NCBI RefSeq assembly: GCF_014646295.1
Contig: NZ_BMNE01000003.1
Location: 309,804-373,803, forward strand
Source: Nocardia rhizosphaerihabitans
Lineage (GTDB): Bacteria > Actinomycetota > Actinomycetes > Mycobacteriales > Mycobacteriaceae
Direction: 5' to 3'
Length of the DNA stretch: 64,000 nucleotides
The translations under genes were made by a program, and so were the position numbers. Shown here piece after piece: positions 16,311-24,954 of this stretch. The first letter of the stretch is position 1; every line of letters begins with the position of its first letter. The notes beneath the pieces are model-generated. The model had not been told where the DNA came from and made no database searches. It was given only the letters and a program-made list of their open reading frames with translations.

Positions 16311-17144
16311 ATGATCGACGAATCGGTGAAGAAGGCCTTCTGGGAAGACGGCGCGACCGTCGTCCGCAACTTCCTCGACCCCGAACAGCTAGCGGAGCTG
16401 TACGAGGTCTTCCAGTGGAACGTCGCCAACCCGGGCCCGTTCGTTTTCCGGCGGCTCGACGGGACGAGCCTGCAGACCCACATCGACAATGCCAATCCCG
16501 CTGCCAAGGAACGGCTCGACGAGCTGATGACCCGGCTGCCGTTCGGCGAGTTCTTCGCCGAACTGTGGGATTCCGAGCATGTCTGGTACTTCGCCGAAGA
16601 GGTCTTCGTCAAGGAGAACGGCGCGAGCGGACGTGGGCCCTTCCATCAGGACACCTCGAATCTGCCGTGGGCGGGCCCGCACTGGGGCAATGCCTGGGTC
16701 TCGTTCCAGCACATCCCCAAGAAGAACTCGCTCGAGGTCGTGCGTGGCAGCTGGAAGGGGATCGAGTACGACGGTGCCAGCTTCGCCAACGCCGACGATC
16801 CGACCGACCCGCTCTACGGCGACGGATCGCTGCCACGGCTGCCGTGGATCGACAAGGACCTGGAAAAGGACCCCGACTCATGGGATCTCGTCTCGTTCGA
16901 GGTGAATCCCGGCGACGTGGTGTTCCTGCACCCGCGGTCGCTGCACGGTGGCGCGGCAGTCGATGCCGACTGCCCGGACCGCCACACCCTCGTTCTTCGC
17001 TTCTTCGGTGACGACGCGAAATTCCGGGAACTGCCGAGGACCAACCCCCGCTATGTCCGCAACGGCGTGCTCTTCACCGAGGAGATGGCGAAGCTGAACG
17101 AAGGCGACCCGTTCCGCTCACCAGTCTTCCAGCAGCTCGTCTGA
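16311..17144 (+). CDS. Phytanoyl-CoA-dioxygenase-family Fe(II)/2-oxoglutarate oxygenase
   Basis: A 277-residue PhyH-family oxygenase expected to hydroxylate its substrate with O2 and 2-oxoglutarate. The iron triad is visible as H112-x-D114 in GPFHQDTSN and H212 in PRSLHGG; R230 in TLVLRFFGD is a good 2-oxoglutarate ligand. AGGAGACACC precedes the ATG. First gene of an operon with RidA (22-base gap), an NAD(P) amine dehydrogenase-like protein and a DAO-like flavoprotein, which points to hydroxylation of an amine, betaine or amino-acid substrate and not phytanoyl-CoA. Substrate unknown. Confidence 0.88.
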   Translation: MIDESVKKAFWEDGATVVRNFLDPEQLAELYEVFQWNVANPGPFVFRRLDGTSLQTHIDNANPAAKERLDELMTRLPFGEFFAELWDSEHVWYFAEEVFVKENGASGRGPFHQDTSNLPWAGPHWGNAWVSFQHIPKKNSLEVVRGSWKGIEYDGASFANADDPTDPLYGDGSLPRLPWIDKDLEKDPDSWDLVSFEVNPGDVVFLHPRSLHGGAAVDADCPDRHTLVLRFFGDDAKFRELPRTNPRYVRNGVLFTEEMAKLNEGDPFRSPVFQQLV

Positions 17145-17166
17145 CCCTCACCGCCAGGAGTTTTCG

Positions 17167-17568
17167 ATGTCCAAGCGTCAGTATTTCAATCCCGGAGCTC
17201 GTGCCGAGCGCTACCACGACGAGCTGCATTTCGCGACGGCCACCCGCGTCGGCGACCTGGTCTGGGTCTCCGGTCAGGTCGGTATCGACCCGGCCACCTC
17301 GGCGCCCGCCGAGGGCATCGAGGCGCAGGCCCGGTTCGCGTTCGAGGGCATCAAGCAGGCGCTGGAAGCGGCGGGCTCTTCGATGGACAACATCATCGAA
17401 CTGCTCACCTACCACACCGATATGGCCCGCGACGGTGAGGTTTTCGGCAAGGTCAAGGACGAGTACATCAAGGCGCCGTACCCGTGCTGGACCGGAATCG
17501 GCGTCACTCACCTCGCCCGCCCGGAGTTCCTGTGCGAAGTCCGCGTCGTCGCCTACGCCAACGACTGA
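17167..17568 (+). CDS. RidA/YjgF-family enamine/imine deaminase
   Basis: A 133-residue RidA protein. The arginine that holds the carboxylate in RidA enzymes corresponds to R118 (HLARPEF), and VWVSGQVGIDP and YTGxG-like CWTGIGVTHL match the family. Known RidA proteins hydrolyse reactive imines released by amine- or amino-acid-oxidising enzymes. It lies 9 bases before the NAD(P)-dependent enzyme and in one operon with a DAO-like oxidase, both able to form imines, so a clean-up or pathway step is inferred. Start ATG with GCCAGGAG upstream. Confidence 0.9.
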   Translation: MSKRQYFNPGARAERYHDELHFATATRVGDLVWVSGQVGIDPATSAPAEGIEAQARFAFEGIKQALEAAGSSMDNIIELLTYHTDMARDGEVFGKVKDEYIKAPYPCWTGIGVTHLARPEFLCEVRVVAYAND

Positions 17569-17577
17569 GGAGCGGTA

Positions 17578-18564
17578 GTGGATTCGACGCAGGCACGACG
17601 GATCGGTCTCTACGGAACCGGCCGCGCGGCCACCCAGCTCGTCGGTGCGATCGCGGCCAGTCCGCACACGCTGACCACCGCGATCGTCTTCTTCGACGAG
17701 CAAGCGGGTCGCGACATCGGCACGCTGACCGGTGGCCCGGCCCTCGGCGTCACCGCGACCACCGATCTGGAGGGCGCGATCCGTTCCGGAGAGTTCGACG
17801 TCCTGGCCTACGCGGGCCTGAAAGGTGAAGTTCTGCACCGGGCGATCGACCTGTGCGTCGATGCAGGCGTCGACCTTGTCCACGCCTGCTTCGTCCATCC
17901 CCGGGTGACTCTCGATCCCGAGCTGTACACCCGGTGGAATACGCGCGCCGCCGAAACCGGGGCCCGGGTCGTCGGCACCGGCATGCTGCCCGGCTTCTGG
18001 CTCGATGTACTGCCGGCGCTGCTGAGCAGCGCGCTGCCCTCGCCCGTATCGATCGTCGGCGAATCCCGGTCCGACATCACCCCGTGGGGCCGGGGCGTGC
18101 TGGCCGACGAAATGGGTCTCGGCACACCGGCCACCCCGGGCACGCCCGGCCCGGTGGGCGGTGTGCTGCACGAGTCCGCGGCGATGATCGCCGACGTCCT
18201 CGGCCTCACCGGGTATGAGACGAAGGTGGAGGGCGGCTTCGTGGTCGCCGACGCCGCCACCGAGGTGATCGGGATCGAGATAAGCCCGGGCGACCGGGTG
18301 GGATTCGATCAGGCCGCCGTGGTGATCCACGACGGTCGCGAACGTGTCCGCATCGCCTGGAAGGGCCTGCCCCAAGGATCGTTCGAGGGCTACCAGCGGT
18401 CGATGTTCGTCACCGCGACCGGCGGGGACGGCTCCGCATGCACCCTGAAGATCACTCCCGCACCCGACCCGTATCCGGGTACCGCGGCACGCATCGTGCA
18501 CGCCGCCGGCGCGTTCGGGTCGTTGCCAGGCGGCCTGCACACCCCCGTGCAACTCGGTATCTGA
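17578..18564 (+). CDS. NAD(P)-dependent amine dehydrogenase / dihydrodipicolinate-reductase-like
   Basis: A 328-residue protein with an N-terminal Rossmann domain (RRIGLYGTGRAATQLV, about 7-22; DVLAYAGLKGE near 80) and a C-terminal domain like the DapB/2,4-diaminopentanoate dehydrogenase group (GARVVGTGMLPGFWLDVLP). Such enzymes interconvert amines and imines/ketones with NAD(P)H. The GTG start at 17578 has GAGGAGCG upstream. Operon position between RidA and a DAO-like enzyme supports an amine substrate. It could instead act on a hydroxylated product of the dioxygenase; no substrate residue is diagnostic. Confidence 0.78.
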   Translation: MDSTQARRIGLYGTGRAATQLVGAIAASPHTLTTAIVFFDEQAGRDIGTLTGGPALGVTATTDLEGAIRSGEFDVLAYAGLKGEVLHRAIDLCVDAGVDLVHACFVHPRVTLDPELYTRWNTRAAETGARVVGTGMLPGFWLDVLPALLSSALPSPVSIVGESRSDITPWGRGVLADEMGLGTPATPGTPGPVGGVLHESAAMIADVLGLTGYETKVEGGFVVADAATEVIGIEISPGDRVGFDQAAVVIHDGRERVRIAWKGLPQGSFEGYQRSMFVTATGGDGSACTLKITPAPDPYPGTAARIVHAAGAFGSLPGGLHTPVQLGI

Positions 18565-18602
18565 ACCTCCGCGCCGTCATCCGAAAAGGACAGGAGCACA
18601 AC

Positions 18603-19925
18603 ATGAATGGAAGTCCACTAGCGGACTGTGGCCCCCGGTACACCACCTTCACCGGTTGGGTCGACCGGCCGACCGACAGCACCGCGCCGTTGGACGCCAC
18701 GACGAGCTGTGACGTCGCCGTGGTCGGTGGCGGTCTCGGCGGCATGGCGACCGCGCTGCGGCTGGCCGAGCGCGGGGCCGACGTCGTCCTGCTCGAATCG
18801 GATTTCTGTGGCTATGGCGCGAGTTCGCGCAATGCCGGACAGCTCTCGGCCAAGCCGACCGGCGAACCGCAGATCCTGGCGAAAGTGAACCCACAGCTGC
18901 TGCGCGACCTGGTCAGGTTCTCCGCGTCCTCGGTGCGGTTCGCCGAAGATCTGATCAAGCAGCTCGGCATCGAATGCGAATACGAAGCGGTCGGCAACGT
19001 GGGCGCCGCGGTCAGCAAGGGCCAGATGCGCAAGGCACAGCGCGACGCGCAGGCCCTGCTCGCCGCCGGCGCGCACCTGGAAGTCGGTGACCAGCACGAA
19101 CTCGGCCTGCCCGATACCTTTCTCGGTGGCATGCTGACCCCTGCGGGGGGCACCATGAACCCCGGCCTGTTCACACTGGGTCTGCGTGGGGCGCTTCTCG
19201 GTTCGGGGGTGCGGGTGTTCGAGCAGTCACCCGTGCAGTCGGTGGAGGACGTCGGTTCGGCCGCGATGGTGATCACGCCGCTGGGCCGGGTACGCGCGAA
19301 GAAGGTCGTGCTGGCCAACAACGCGTGGGCTCCCGAGTTGGCGATCACGCCGCGACGGCTCTCACGGCCGGTGTGGGTCAACATGATCGAGACCGCGCCG
19401 GTCGAGCGCGAGCGCATCGTCGCCACCGGTTGGACCAGCCGCGCGGGCCTGGCGACCAAGCACAATGTGATGGAGAGCTACCACCTGACCCCGGCCGGCA
19501 CGATCGCAGTGGGTGTTCGCCAGCTGAAGATCGGGAAGAACCCTGTCGTGGAACGTATCTCGGATCCCGACGTGGTCGCCGACCTCACCGATGCCTTCCG
19601 TGCTCGGTTCCCGTCGCTGCGCGATGTTGCCGTGACCAAGACATGGGGCGGCTGGATCGCGATGACGTCCTCGCGGGCACCCGTGGTCGGCAAGGCGTCG
19701 AAGAACGTCTACTACGCCATCGGCTGCAACGGTCACGGTCTCGGCCAGGCGCCCTACCTCGGGAGCCTGCTTGCCGATCACCTGACCAGCGACGAGATCC
19801 ACGAGGACATGATGCCGTGGTGGCAGTCGGAGAACCGTTTCCCTCGTTCGCTGTACCTGCACAACCCGGTGCTGCGAGCGGCCTGGCTGGCCGACCGGAT
19901 CGGTGACCGCCGCGTCGGCCGTTAG
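18603..19925 (+). CDS. FAD-dependent D-amino-acid-oxidase-like / gamma-glutamylputrescine-oxidase-like enzyme
   Basis: A 440-residue DAO-superfamily flavoprotein. The Rossmann motif VAVVGGGLGGMATALRLAERG (about 38-58) is followed by SSRNAGQLS, the motif seen in PuuB, glycine oxidase and related amine oxidases, and it ends with YYAIGCNGHGLGQAPYLG, the C-terminal FAD segment. AGGAGCACAAC before ATG 18603 fixes the start. Last gene of the dioxygenase operon; a hairpin terminator follows at 19982. Expected reaction is oxidation of a C-N bond to an imine, which RidA upstream could hydrolyse. Confidence 0.86.
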   Translation: MNGSPLADCGPRYTTFTGWVDRPTDSTAPLDATTSCDVAVVGGGLGGMATALRLAERGADVVLLESDFCGYGASSRNAGQLSAKPTGEPQILAKVNPQLLRDLVRFSASSVRFAEDLIKQLGIECEYEAVGNVGAAVSKGQMRKAQRDAQALLAAGAHLEVGDQHELGLPDTFLGGMLTPAGGTMNPGLFTLGLRGALLGSGVRVFEQSPVQSVEDVGSAAMVITPLGRVRAKKVVLANNAWAPELAITPRRLSRPVWVNMIETAPVERERIVATGWTSRAGLATKHNVMESYHLTPAGTIAVGVRQLKIGKNPVVERISDPDVVADLTDAFRARFPSLRDVAVTKTWGGWIAMTSSRAPVVGKASKNVYYAIGCNGHGLGQAPYLGSLLADHLTSDEIHEDMMPWWQSENRFPRSLYLHNPVLRAAWLADRIGDRRVGR

Positions 19926-19981
19926 GTTTACGTTCGCCGAATCGCACTGTGCCCCTGTCGAATCGGAGTCGACTCACGCAG

Positions 19982-20010
19982 ACGCTCGGCTGGGATTCCC
20001 CGCCGAGCGT
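19982..20010 (+). terminator. Hairpin terminator of the dioxygenase operon
   Basis: ACGCTCGGC, an 11-base loop, and GCCGAGCGT form a perfect 9-bp stem 57 bases after the last stop, followed by TTGCGTTG. Confidence 0.65.
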
Positions 20011-20130
20011 TTGCGTTGATCCAGTCATCTGACAGTGGTCCGGTGAGCGCCTGGGCTACGCGGTCCGACCAGCCGCCCCTCCTGCACGTCCGGTACCGGA
20101 TATCCGATGCCGGCGCCGTCAGGAGTTTCG

Positions 20131-20799
20131 TTGATACGATCTGGAATCGTGTTCGATAACTCGGTGAGTCCGAAGGCCTCCGCGCGTCCGGCGCCGGTGC
20201 AGCGCCGCGGAGTCGAGCGTGTGCAGGCGATACTGGAAGCGGCGGAGGCGCTGCTCCGTGAGCAAGGCTACGAAGCGGCGACGTTGAAGGCGATCGGCGA
20301 ACGGACGGGCATCCCGCTGGCATCGATCTACCACTACTTCGCCGATCGCAACCATGTCGACGTCGAGTTGGCGCGCCGTCACTCGGAGGAGTTGAACCTC
20401 CGTATCACCGCTGCGTTCGAGCAGCGGTCCTCGAAGAACCTGGGCCAGGCCATCGACACGATCGTCGACCTGTCGCTCGCGTACTGCCGGGAGTTCCCGA
20501 GCTTCGTCGAACTCTGGTATTTCGGGCGTTCCCCGGCGATCGGCGAGGTCGTCCAAGCCTTCGACGAAGCGCAAGCCGAGAGGATCCGGCGCTATCTGAT
20601 CGACCGGGGCTTCCTCGCGGACGACACTCCTGAGCTCGCCGTCGAGCTCGCGTTCGAAGCCGGTAGCCGGCTGTTCGACGTGGCATTTCGACGGTCGGTG
20701 TCCGGCGACGGGCCCACCATCTCCGAGTTGAAACGCCTGGTCACCGCCTACCTCGACACGTACTCGCCACAGCTGGAGAGCCGCGGCCGCGGGCGTTGA
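20131..20799 (+). CDS. TetR-family regulator
   Basis: A 222-residue TetR protein; helix-turn-helix AATLKAIGERTGIPLASIYHYFADRNHVDVEL at about 50-80. The TTG at 20131 has AGGAG five bases upstream; an upstream ATG (20107) and a downstream GTG (20149) are alternatives without a Shine-Dalgarno. The 13-bp element TCGAACACGATTC occurs overlapping its first codons (reverse, 20144-20156) and again after its stop at 20850, before the degenerate SDR gene. Autoregulation and control of the SDR are inferred. It does not resemble the 13325/29219 pair in its recognition helix. Confidence 0.86.
   Translation: MIRSGIVFDNSVSPKASARPAPVQRRGVERVQAILEAAEALLREQGYEAATLKAIGERTGIPLASIYHYFADRNHVDVELARRHSEELNLRITAAFEQRSSKNLGQAIDTIVDLSLAYCREFPSFVELWYFGRSPAIGEVVQAFDEAQAERIRRYLIDRGFLADDTPELAVELAFEAGSRLFDVAFRRSVSGDGPTISELKRLVTAYLDTYSPQLESRGRGR
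20142..20156. promoter_or_regulatory. Operator-like copy 1 of TCGAACACGATTC
   Basis: Reverse complement of TCGAACACGATTCCA overlaps the start of the TetR gene. The 13-bp core is identical to the better palindrome at 20850-20864. Confidence 0.5.
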
Positions 20800-20845
20800 G
20801 CGACGAGGTCGCGCCTGACCGTTGACGACGCACCGCCGGGCCGGT

Positions 20846-20868
20846 AAACTCGAACACGATTCGACTTT
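20846..20868. promoter_or_regulatory. Operator-like palindrome, copy 2 (upstream of degenerate SDR)
   Basis: AAACTCGAA, CACGA, TTCGACTTT: 9-bp arms with one mismatch around a 5-base centre, 73 bases before the SDR start at 20941. Shares a 13-bp core with the copy inside the TetR start region. Confidence 0.6.
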
Positions 20869-20940
20869 GAGAAAAGTCCGACGATGTCCGTTGTGAGCCT
20901 GTCGCGCGGTATCGTCCGGCATCACCAGATAGAAGGCCCG

Positions 20941-21627
20941 ATGGGTGTAGCGAGCACACGCGAAGCGCCGGTCACCACTGTGTCCGGCCGCACAGCCATC
21001 GTTACCGGTGGTTCCCTTGGCGTCGGTGTTGCTGCGGCGAAAGCGATTGATGCCGCCGGCGGCAACGTGGTGCTGATCGCGCGCAGCCAGGAAGCCGCGG
21101 ACGCCACTGCCGCCGAAGTGGGTGGCAACGCTGTCGGCATGGCTGCCCGAGCCGTCGACCAAGCAGCAGCCCAACGATGTGTGGACGCGGCGATCGAGCG
21201 ATTCGGCAGCATCGACATCTTGATCAACACCGCGGGCACCAACCACGCCCGTGGCCGGATCATCGATCAGGACTACCTGCGATTCACCAAGACCTGTGGT
21301 GTGACCTTGTGGGAGCCGATCCTCTGGACCTCACTCGTGGCGCGCGCCTGGATGAGCGAGCACGGCGGCGTGGTCGTCAACACCATCGGCGAGACCGGAT
21401 CCGATGCCGGCCTCGGGCTGTACGCCGCGGCCAACGCGGCGCTGCTATCCCTCACCGAACAATTGGCGGTCGAGCTCTCGCCGACCGTACGGGTCGACGC
21501 GGTCGTGCTCGACACCGCACAGTCCGAATACGCCGGGTCGGCCACCGCCCCGGCGCCATCCGGCGAGCACGATGTCGGCGACGCCATCGTGCGTCTTGTC
21601 AGCTACTCGAGGCGGGTTGGCCGATGA
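20941..21627 (+). CDS. Degenerate short-chain dehydrogenase (pseudoenzyme candidate)
   Basis: A 228-residue SDR-fold protein clearly related to the intact SDR at 34376 (shared INTAGT/NNTGIN, ARAWMSEHGG, LAVELSP stretches). The nucleotide motif TGGSLGVG is intact, but the catalytic set is not: the YxxxK motif reads Y161-A-A-A-N165, so the essential Lys is Asn, and the catalytic Ser position (13 residues before the Tyr) is T148. The usual C-terminal LLSDDASW...GGV segment is also missing and replaced by a short basic tail. GAAGG precedes ATG 20941. It may bind NAD(P) without reducing a substrate, or be a decaying paralogue. Confidence 0.8.
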   Translation: MGVASTREAPVTTVSGRTAIVTGGSLGVGVAAAKAIDAAGGNVVLIARSQEAADATAAEVGGNAVGMAARAVDQAAAQRCVDAAIERFGSIDILINTAGTNHARGRIIDQDYLRFTKTCGVTLWEPILWTSLVARAWMSEHGGVVVNTIGETGSDAGLGLYAAANAALLSLTEQLAVELSPTVRVDAVVLDTAQSEYAGSATAPAPSGEHDVGDAIVRLVSYSRRVGR

Positions 21628-21716
21628 AACCGGCATCGGCCCAATCCGAGACCACCGATCTCGACGCGATCACTGTGGCGATGAATGCGCCTGACGCTCA
21701 GGTGGCCATGACGTAG
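21624..21716 (+). CDS. 30-codon ORF coupled to the SDR stop
   Basis: ATG 21624 overlaps the SDR stop (ATGA) and encodes a 30-residue peptide starting MKPASAQSETTD and ending QVAMT. It runs 19 bases into the convergent PHA synthase gene. It could be the surviving start of a following operon gene cut off by rearrangement, or a chance ORF. Confidence 0.25.
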   Translation: MKPASAQSETTDLDAITVAMNAPDAQVAMT

Positions 21717-23551
21717 CTGCCCGGCGCGACACCGAGCGGGCGGAAGTCGACGTTACCCAGCGTGGCCGCGGCTGGCTTCGTTTGTCCAGATCGGTCACCG
21801 AGCCACGCAGCGTAGTCGGGCCACCACGAACCCTGTACGGTTGCCGCGGCGCCGCGCCAGTCTGTGGGGTCGAGTGAATTGCTCTCCGACACTTGATAAC
21901 TGGACTTGCGGTTGCCGGGTGGGTTGACGAGGGCGGCGATGTGGCCGTTGGTCGACAGTACGAAACGCACCTTGCCGCCGAGTAGTTGCGCGCTGCGGTA
22001 GCAGTTGGTCCAGGGGCAGATGTGGTCGGCCGAGCCGGCCACGACATAGGAGTCGACCGTGATCTTGCCCAGGTCGATGGGTGTGCCGAGCACGGTGACC
22101 GCGTCGGCGGTGGCGAGCTTGTTGTGCAGGGCGATTTCGATGAAGTCGCGGTGCAGTGCGGCGGGCATCCGGGTGGTGTCGGCGTTCCAGAACAGAATGT
22201 CGAACTTGGGTGGGGTCTTGCCCTGCAGATAGTTGTTGACCCAGTAGTTCCATACCAGATCGGCGGGGCGCAGCCAGGCGAAGACTTCCGCGAGAGTGCG
22301 CCCGTCCAGGTATCCCTTGCTCTGCGACCGGGCGATCGCGGCATGCGCGATACTTTCGTCGATGAGCGAGCCGGCGACGCCTGCCCGGTTCTGGTCGATC
22401 ATGGTGACGAGCAGGTTGAGGCTGGCGAGTTTGCCGATGCTTCCGGTCTGCGCGCGGTGTGCCGCCGCCATGCACGCGATCAGGCCACCCGAGCAGGCGG
22501 CCATGGTGTGCACGGCGCCGACGCCGGCGATCCGGTCGACCACGCTGAACGCGTCGATCACGGCTTCGGCGTAGGCATCGGTGCCCCAGTCACGGTGGCG
22601 TTCGTCGGGATTGCGCCAGGAGATCATGAACACCTGCTGGCCTTGCCGGACCAGGTACTCGACGAGGCTGCGGCCAGGAGCCAGGTCGAGGACGTAGTAC
22701 TTGTTGATGGTCGGCGGAACGATCAGCAGCGGCAATTCGCGCACGGTTTCGGTCTGCGGCAGGTACTGGATCAGTTCGAACATCTCTGTCCGGTACACGA
22801 CGGCGCCGGGCGTGATCCCGAGATCGACGCCCACCTTGAAGGCGTCGGGCTCGACCATCGCCGGGATCCGCGGCGAGCTGGCGAAGTCCCGCAGCAGGTT
22901 GCGTGGGCCCGAGACGGTATTGGAGCCGTTGCTGGCGAAGAACGTCTTCCAGGCGACGGGGCTGATCAGCGGATTATTGCTCGGTGCTGCGGCTTCGAGG
23001 ATGTTGGACAGGACGAACTTCATTCGCTCGGCGTCGCGCCACTCCATCGGCGCGTCCTCGACGAGCCCTTCGGCCAGCTCGTTCGCGGCCAGATAGGCCT
23101 GCACGATGCGCTTCAACAGCGGGTTGTTCGACCATTCCGGGTCGGCGAAGCGCCGGTCCTTCGGTGGCGGTGCGAGCTCGGAGGTGCCGGTGACGATGCG
23201 GCCGAGTTCGTCGACAAGCTTGCCGACCCGTGTCTTGACCCGGTCGGGGCGTTTGGCGAGAGCGTCGAGGAAGCGAACTCCCGAATTGCCGGGCAGCCAC
23301 CGGTGGGCGGGCCCCAGCGCGGCGTCGATCAGCATGTGGTCGAAGGGAACCGCGAACTCCGGGTTGTCACTGGTCGTGCGGGTATTGATGATGGCGCTCC
23401 ACTCTCGTCGGCCGCGCGGGCACAGTCCGCGCAGCGTGCACTGGTCGGGTCCGCGTCGATCTGGTAGCCAGATCGCGGTGGCGCGGTGGTCGACGACCGA
23501 GTGGTGGGTCTGCTGTTCGCAATTCGGTGGCGAACGCACGATGACCCGCAT
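21698..23551 (-). CDS. phaC: Poly(3-hydroxyalkanoate) synthase
   Basis: A PHA polymerase of the alpha/beta-hydrolase class. With the start used here (ATG 23551, 617 residues) the catalytic triad is C353 in TMAACSGG, D509 in AGSADHIC and H537 in TNGHIAAL; Cys-Asp and Cys-His spacings (156, 184) are close to those of the Cupriavidus enzyme (161, 189). It polymerises hydroxyacyl-CoA into storage granules. The start is uncertain: sequence looks coding from about 23392 onward, but the only in-frame ATG/GTG upstream are 23551 and 23539, neither with a good Shine-Dalgarno; ATG 23335 would give 545 residues and cut a conserved-looking N-terminus. Divergent from the PucR gene and near a PhaZ-like hydrolase. 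Confidence 0.86.
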   Translation of the reverse strand: MRVIVRSPPNCEQQTHHSVVDHRATAIWLPDRRGPDQCTLRGLCPRGRREWSAIINTRTTSDNPEFAVPFDHMLIDAALGPAHRWLPGNSGVRFLDALAKRPDRVKTRVGKLVDELGRIVTGTSELAPPPKDRRFADPEWSNNPLLKRIVQAYLAANELAEGLVEDAPMEWRDAERMKFVLSNILEAAAPSNNPLISPVAWKTFFASNGSNTVSGPRNLLRDFASSPRIPAMVEPDAFKVGVDLGITPGAVVYRTEMFELIQYLPQTETVRELPLLIVPPTINKYYVLDLAPGRSLVEYLVRQGQQVFMISWRNPDERHRDWGTDAYAEAVIDAFSVVDRIAGVGAVHTMAACSGGLIACMAAAHRAQTGSIGKLASLNLLVTMIDQNRAGVAGSLIDESIAHAAIARSQSKGYLDGRTLAEVFAWLRPADLVWNYWVNNYLQGKTPPKFDILFWNADTTRMPAALHRDFIEIALHNKLATADAVTVLGTPIDLGKITVDSYVVAGSADHICPWTNCYRSAQLLGGKVRFVLSTNGHIAALVNPPGNRKSSYQVSESNSLDPTDWRGAAATVQGSWWPDYAAWLGDRSGQTKPAAATLGNVDFRPLGVAPGSYVMAT

Positions 23552-23712
23552 CTCAGTGCGGCCACCGTGCCGAACGCGTACTAAAACAGTCGCGCATCGC
23601 GCCGGTTCAGCCAATGTCGGCGCCGACAACGCATCACCGGAGACCGTGTCGGTACCCACAGTCTGTTCGCTCGATGCGGCGCGGCCTGCCACCTGGTGGA
23701 TAACCTGTCCAG

Positions 23713-24924
23713 GTGCCTCCTTCAAGCCTCGCTCCGCCGGTGGCGAAACTGGCCGCTGACCTGCTCGGGCAGACCGATCAACTGGCAGACCAGCTGCTCG
23801 CCCGAATCTCCGAGCAGATCGAGATCTACCGCATGGAGAGCATTGTCGGCCGCGGCGAGTTGCGCACATCGCTGATAGCCAACACGAATCAGATCCTGGC
23901 CCGGTTGAGCGGCGAACTGGGGCCCGACCTTTCGGCGCCCCGGCATATCGGACGCACCCGGGCCGTGCAGGATATGCCGCTACCGGAGGTGCTGCGCGCC
24001 TATCGCCTCGGCTTCGCGTTCTTGTGGGAGCGGTTGCTCGCCGCGGCCCGTGACTCGGGCCAGAAGTCGGTGGATGCGCTGCTCGATACCGCGACGGCGA
24101 TCTGGGAACTGGCCGACGACTTCTCCCTCGCCCTGACCGAGTCCTACCGGGAGGCGATGAGCGAACGGATGATCGCGGCCGACCGCAGGCGATCGGGCAT
24201 CATCTCGGCGATTTTGGACGGGCCGGCTACCGGTTCGCTGAGCGCCTGGGAGGTCGCGAAGCTGCTCGACCTGCCCTACGACGGCACCTTCCTCGTGGTC
24301 GTCGCGGAGGTGACGGGTTCGCACTCCTCGGCGCTGCCGCGACTCGAGGACCGCCTCCGGCAGCTCGACGTCGGTTCGGCATGGCGCTCCCAACCGCAGC
24401 ACGAGATCGGGGTGCTCTCTCTGGGACAACGCCGTGACCAGGCGGAGGTGCTCGCCTCGGTCGCGCAGGTGGCGCTCGGTCGCGTCGGCGTGAGCCCGCT
24501 GTTCCACCGGCTCGATGGTGCGGCCAGGGCATTGCGGCTGGCACAGGTCGCTCTGGAGACCTCGGCGCCCGGCACGAAGGGTATTCGGCGCCTCGACGAC
24601 GACCCGCATATCGATCTCCTTGTGCGCGACCGGGATACCACCCGCCGGTTCGTGGTGCGCGTGTTGCACGGCGTGCTCGCCATGCCCGACCACGAACGGA
24701 CGACGCTGCTGGCCACCGCGACGGCATGGATCGATTCGCGTGGCTCGGCCGCCGAGGCGGGCAGGTTGCTCTACTGCCACGAGAACACCGTCCGGCACCG
24801 CATCCGTCGCGTCGAAGAACGCCTGGGTGGCTCGCTCGACGACCCGCGGGTACTGAGCGACCTCACCATCGCCCTGCAGGCCATCCGCGCGTTTCCGGAG
24901 CTCGGCAACCGACTCGACACCTGA
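23713..24924 (+). CDS. PucR/CdaR-type helix-turn-helix regulator
   Basis: A 403-residue regulator with the PucR C-terminal helix-turn-helix (SAAEAGRLLYCHENTVRHRIRRVEERLG, about 350-377) and a GGDEF-like central region. The N-terminal all-helical part contains the DMPLPEVLRAYRLG segment seen in this group. GTG start without clear Shine-Dalgarno. It is divergent from the PHA synthase and 30 bases upstream of the PHA-depolymerase-like gene, so control of polymer storage is inferred. A second PucR protein is encoded at 54319. Confidence 0.86.
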   Translation: MPPSSLAPPVAKLAADLLGQTDQLADQLLARISEQIEIYRMESIVGRGELRTSLIANTNQILARLSGELGPDLSAPRHIGRTRAVQDMPLPEVLRAYRLGFAFLWERLLAAARDSGQKSVDALLDTATAIWELADDFSLALTESYREAMSERMIAADRRRSGIISAILDGPATGSLSAWEVAKLLDLPYDGTFLVVVAEVTGSHSSALPRLEDRLRQLDVGSAWRSQPQHEIGVLSLGQRRDQAEVLASVAQVALGRVGVSPLFHRLDGAARALRLAQVALETSAPGTKGIRRLDDDPHIDLLVRDRDTTRRFVVRVLHGVLAMPDHERTTLLATATAWIDSRGSAAEAGRLLYCHENTVRHRIRRVEERLGGSLDDPRVLSDLTIALQAIRAFPELGNRLDT

Positions 24925-24954
24925 GAGCGTCGTCCCCAACCTGAAGGAGGCCAC

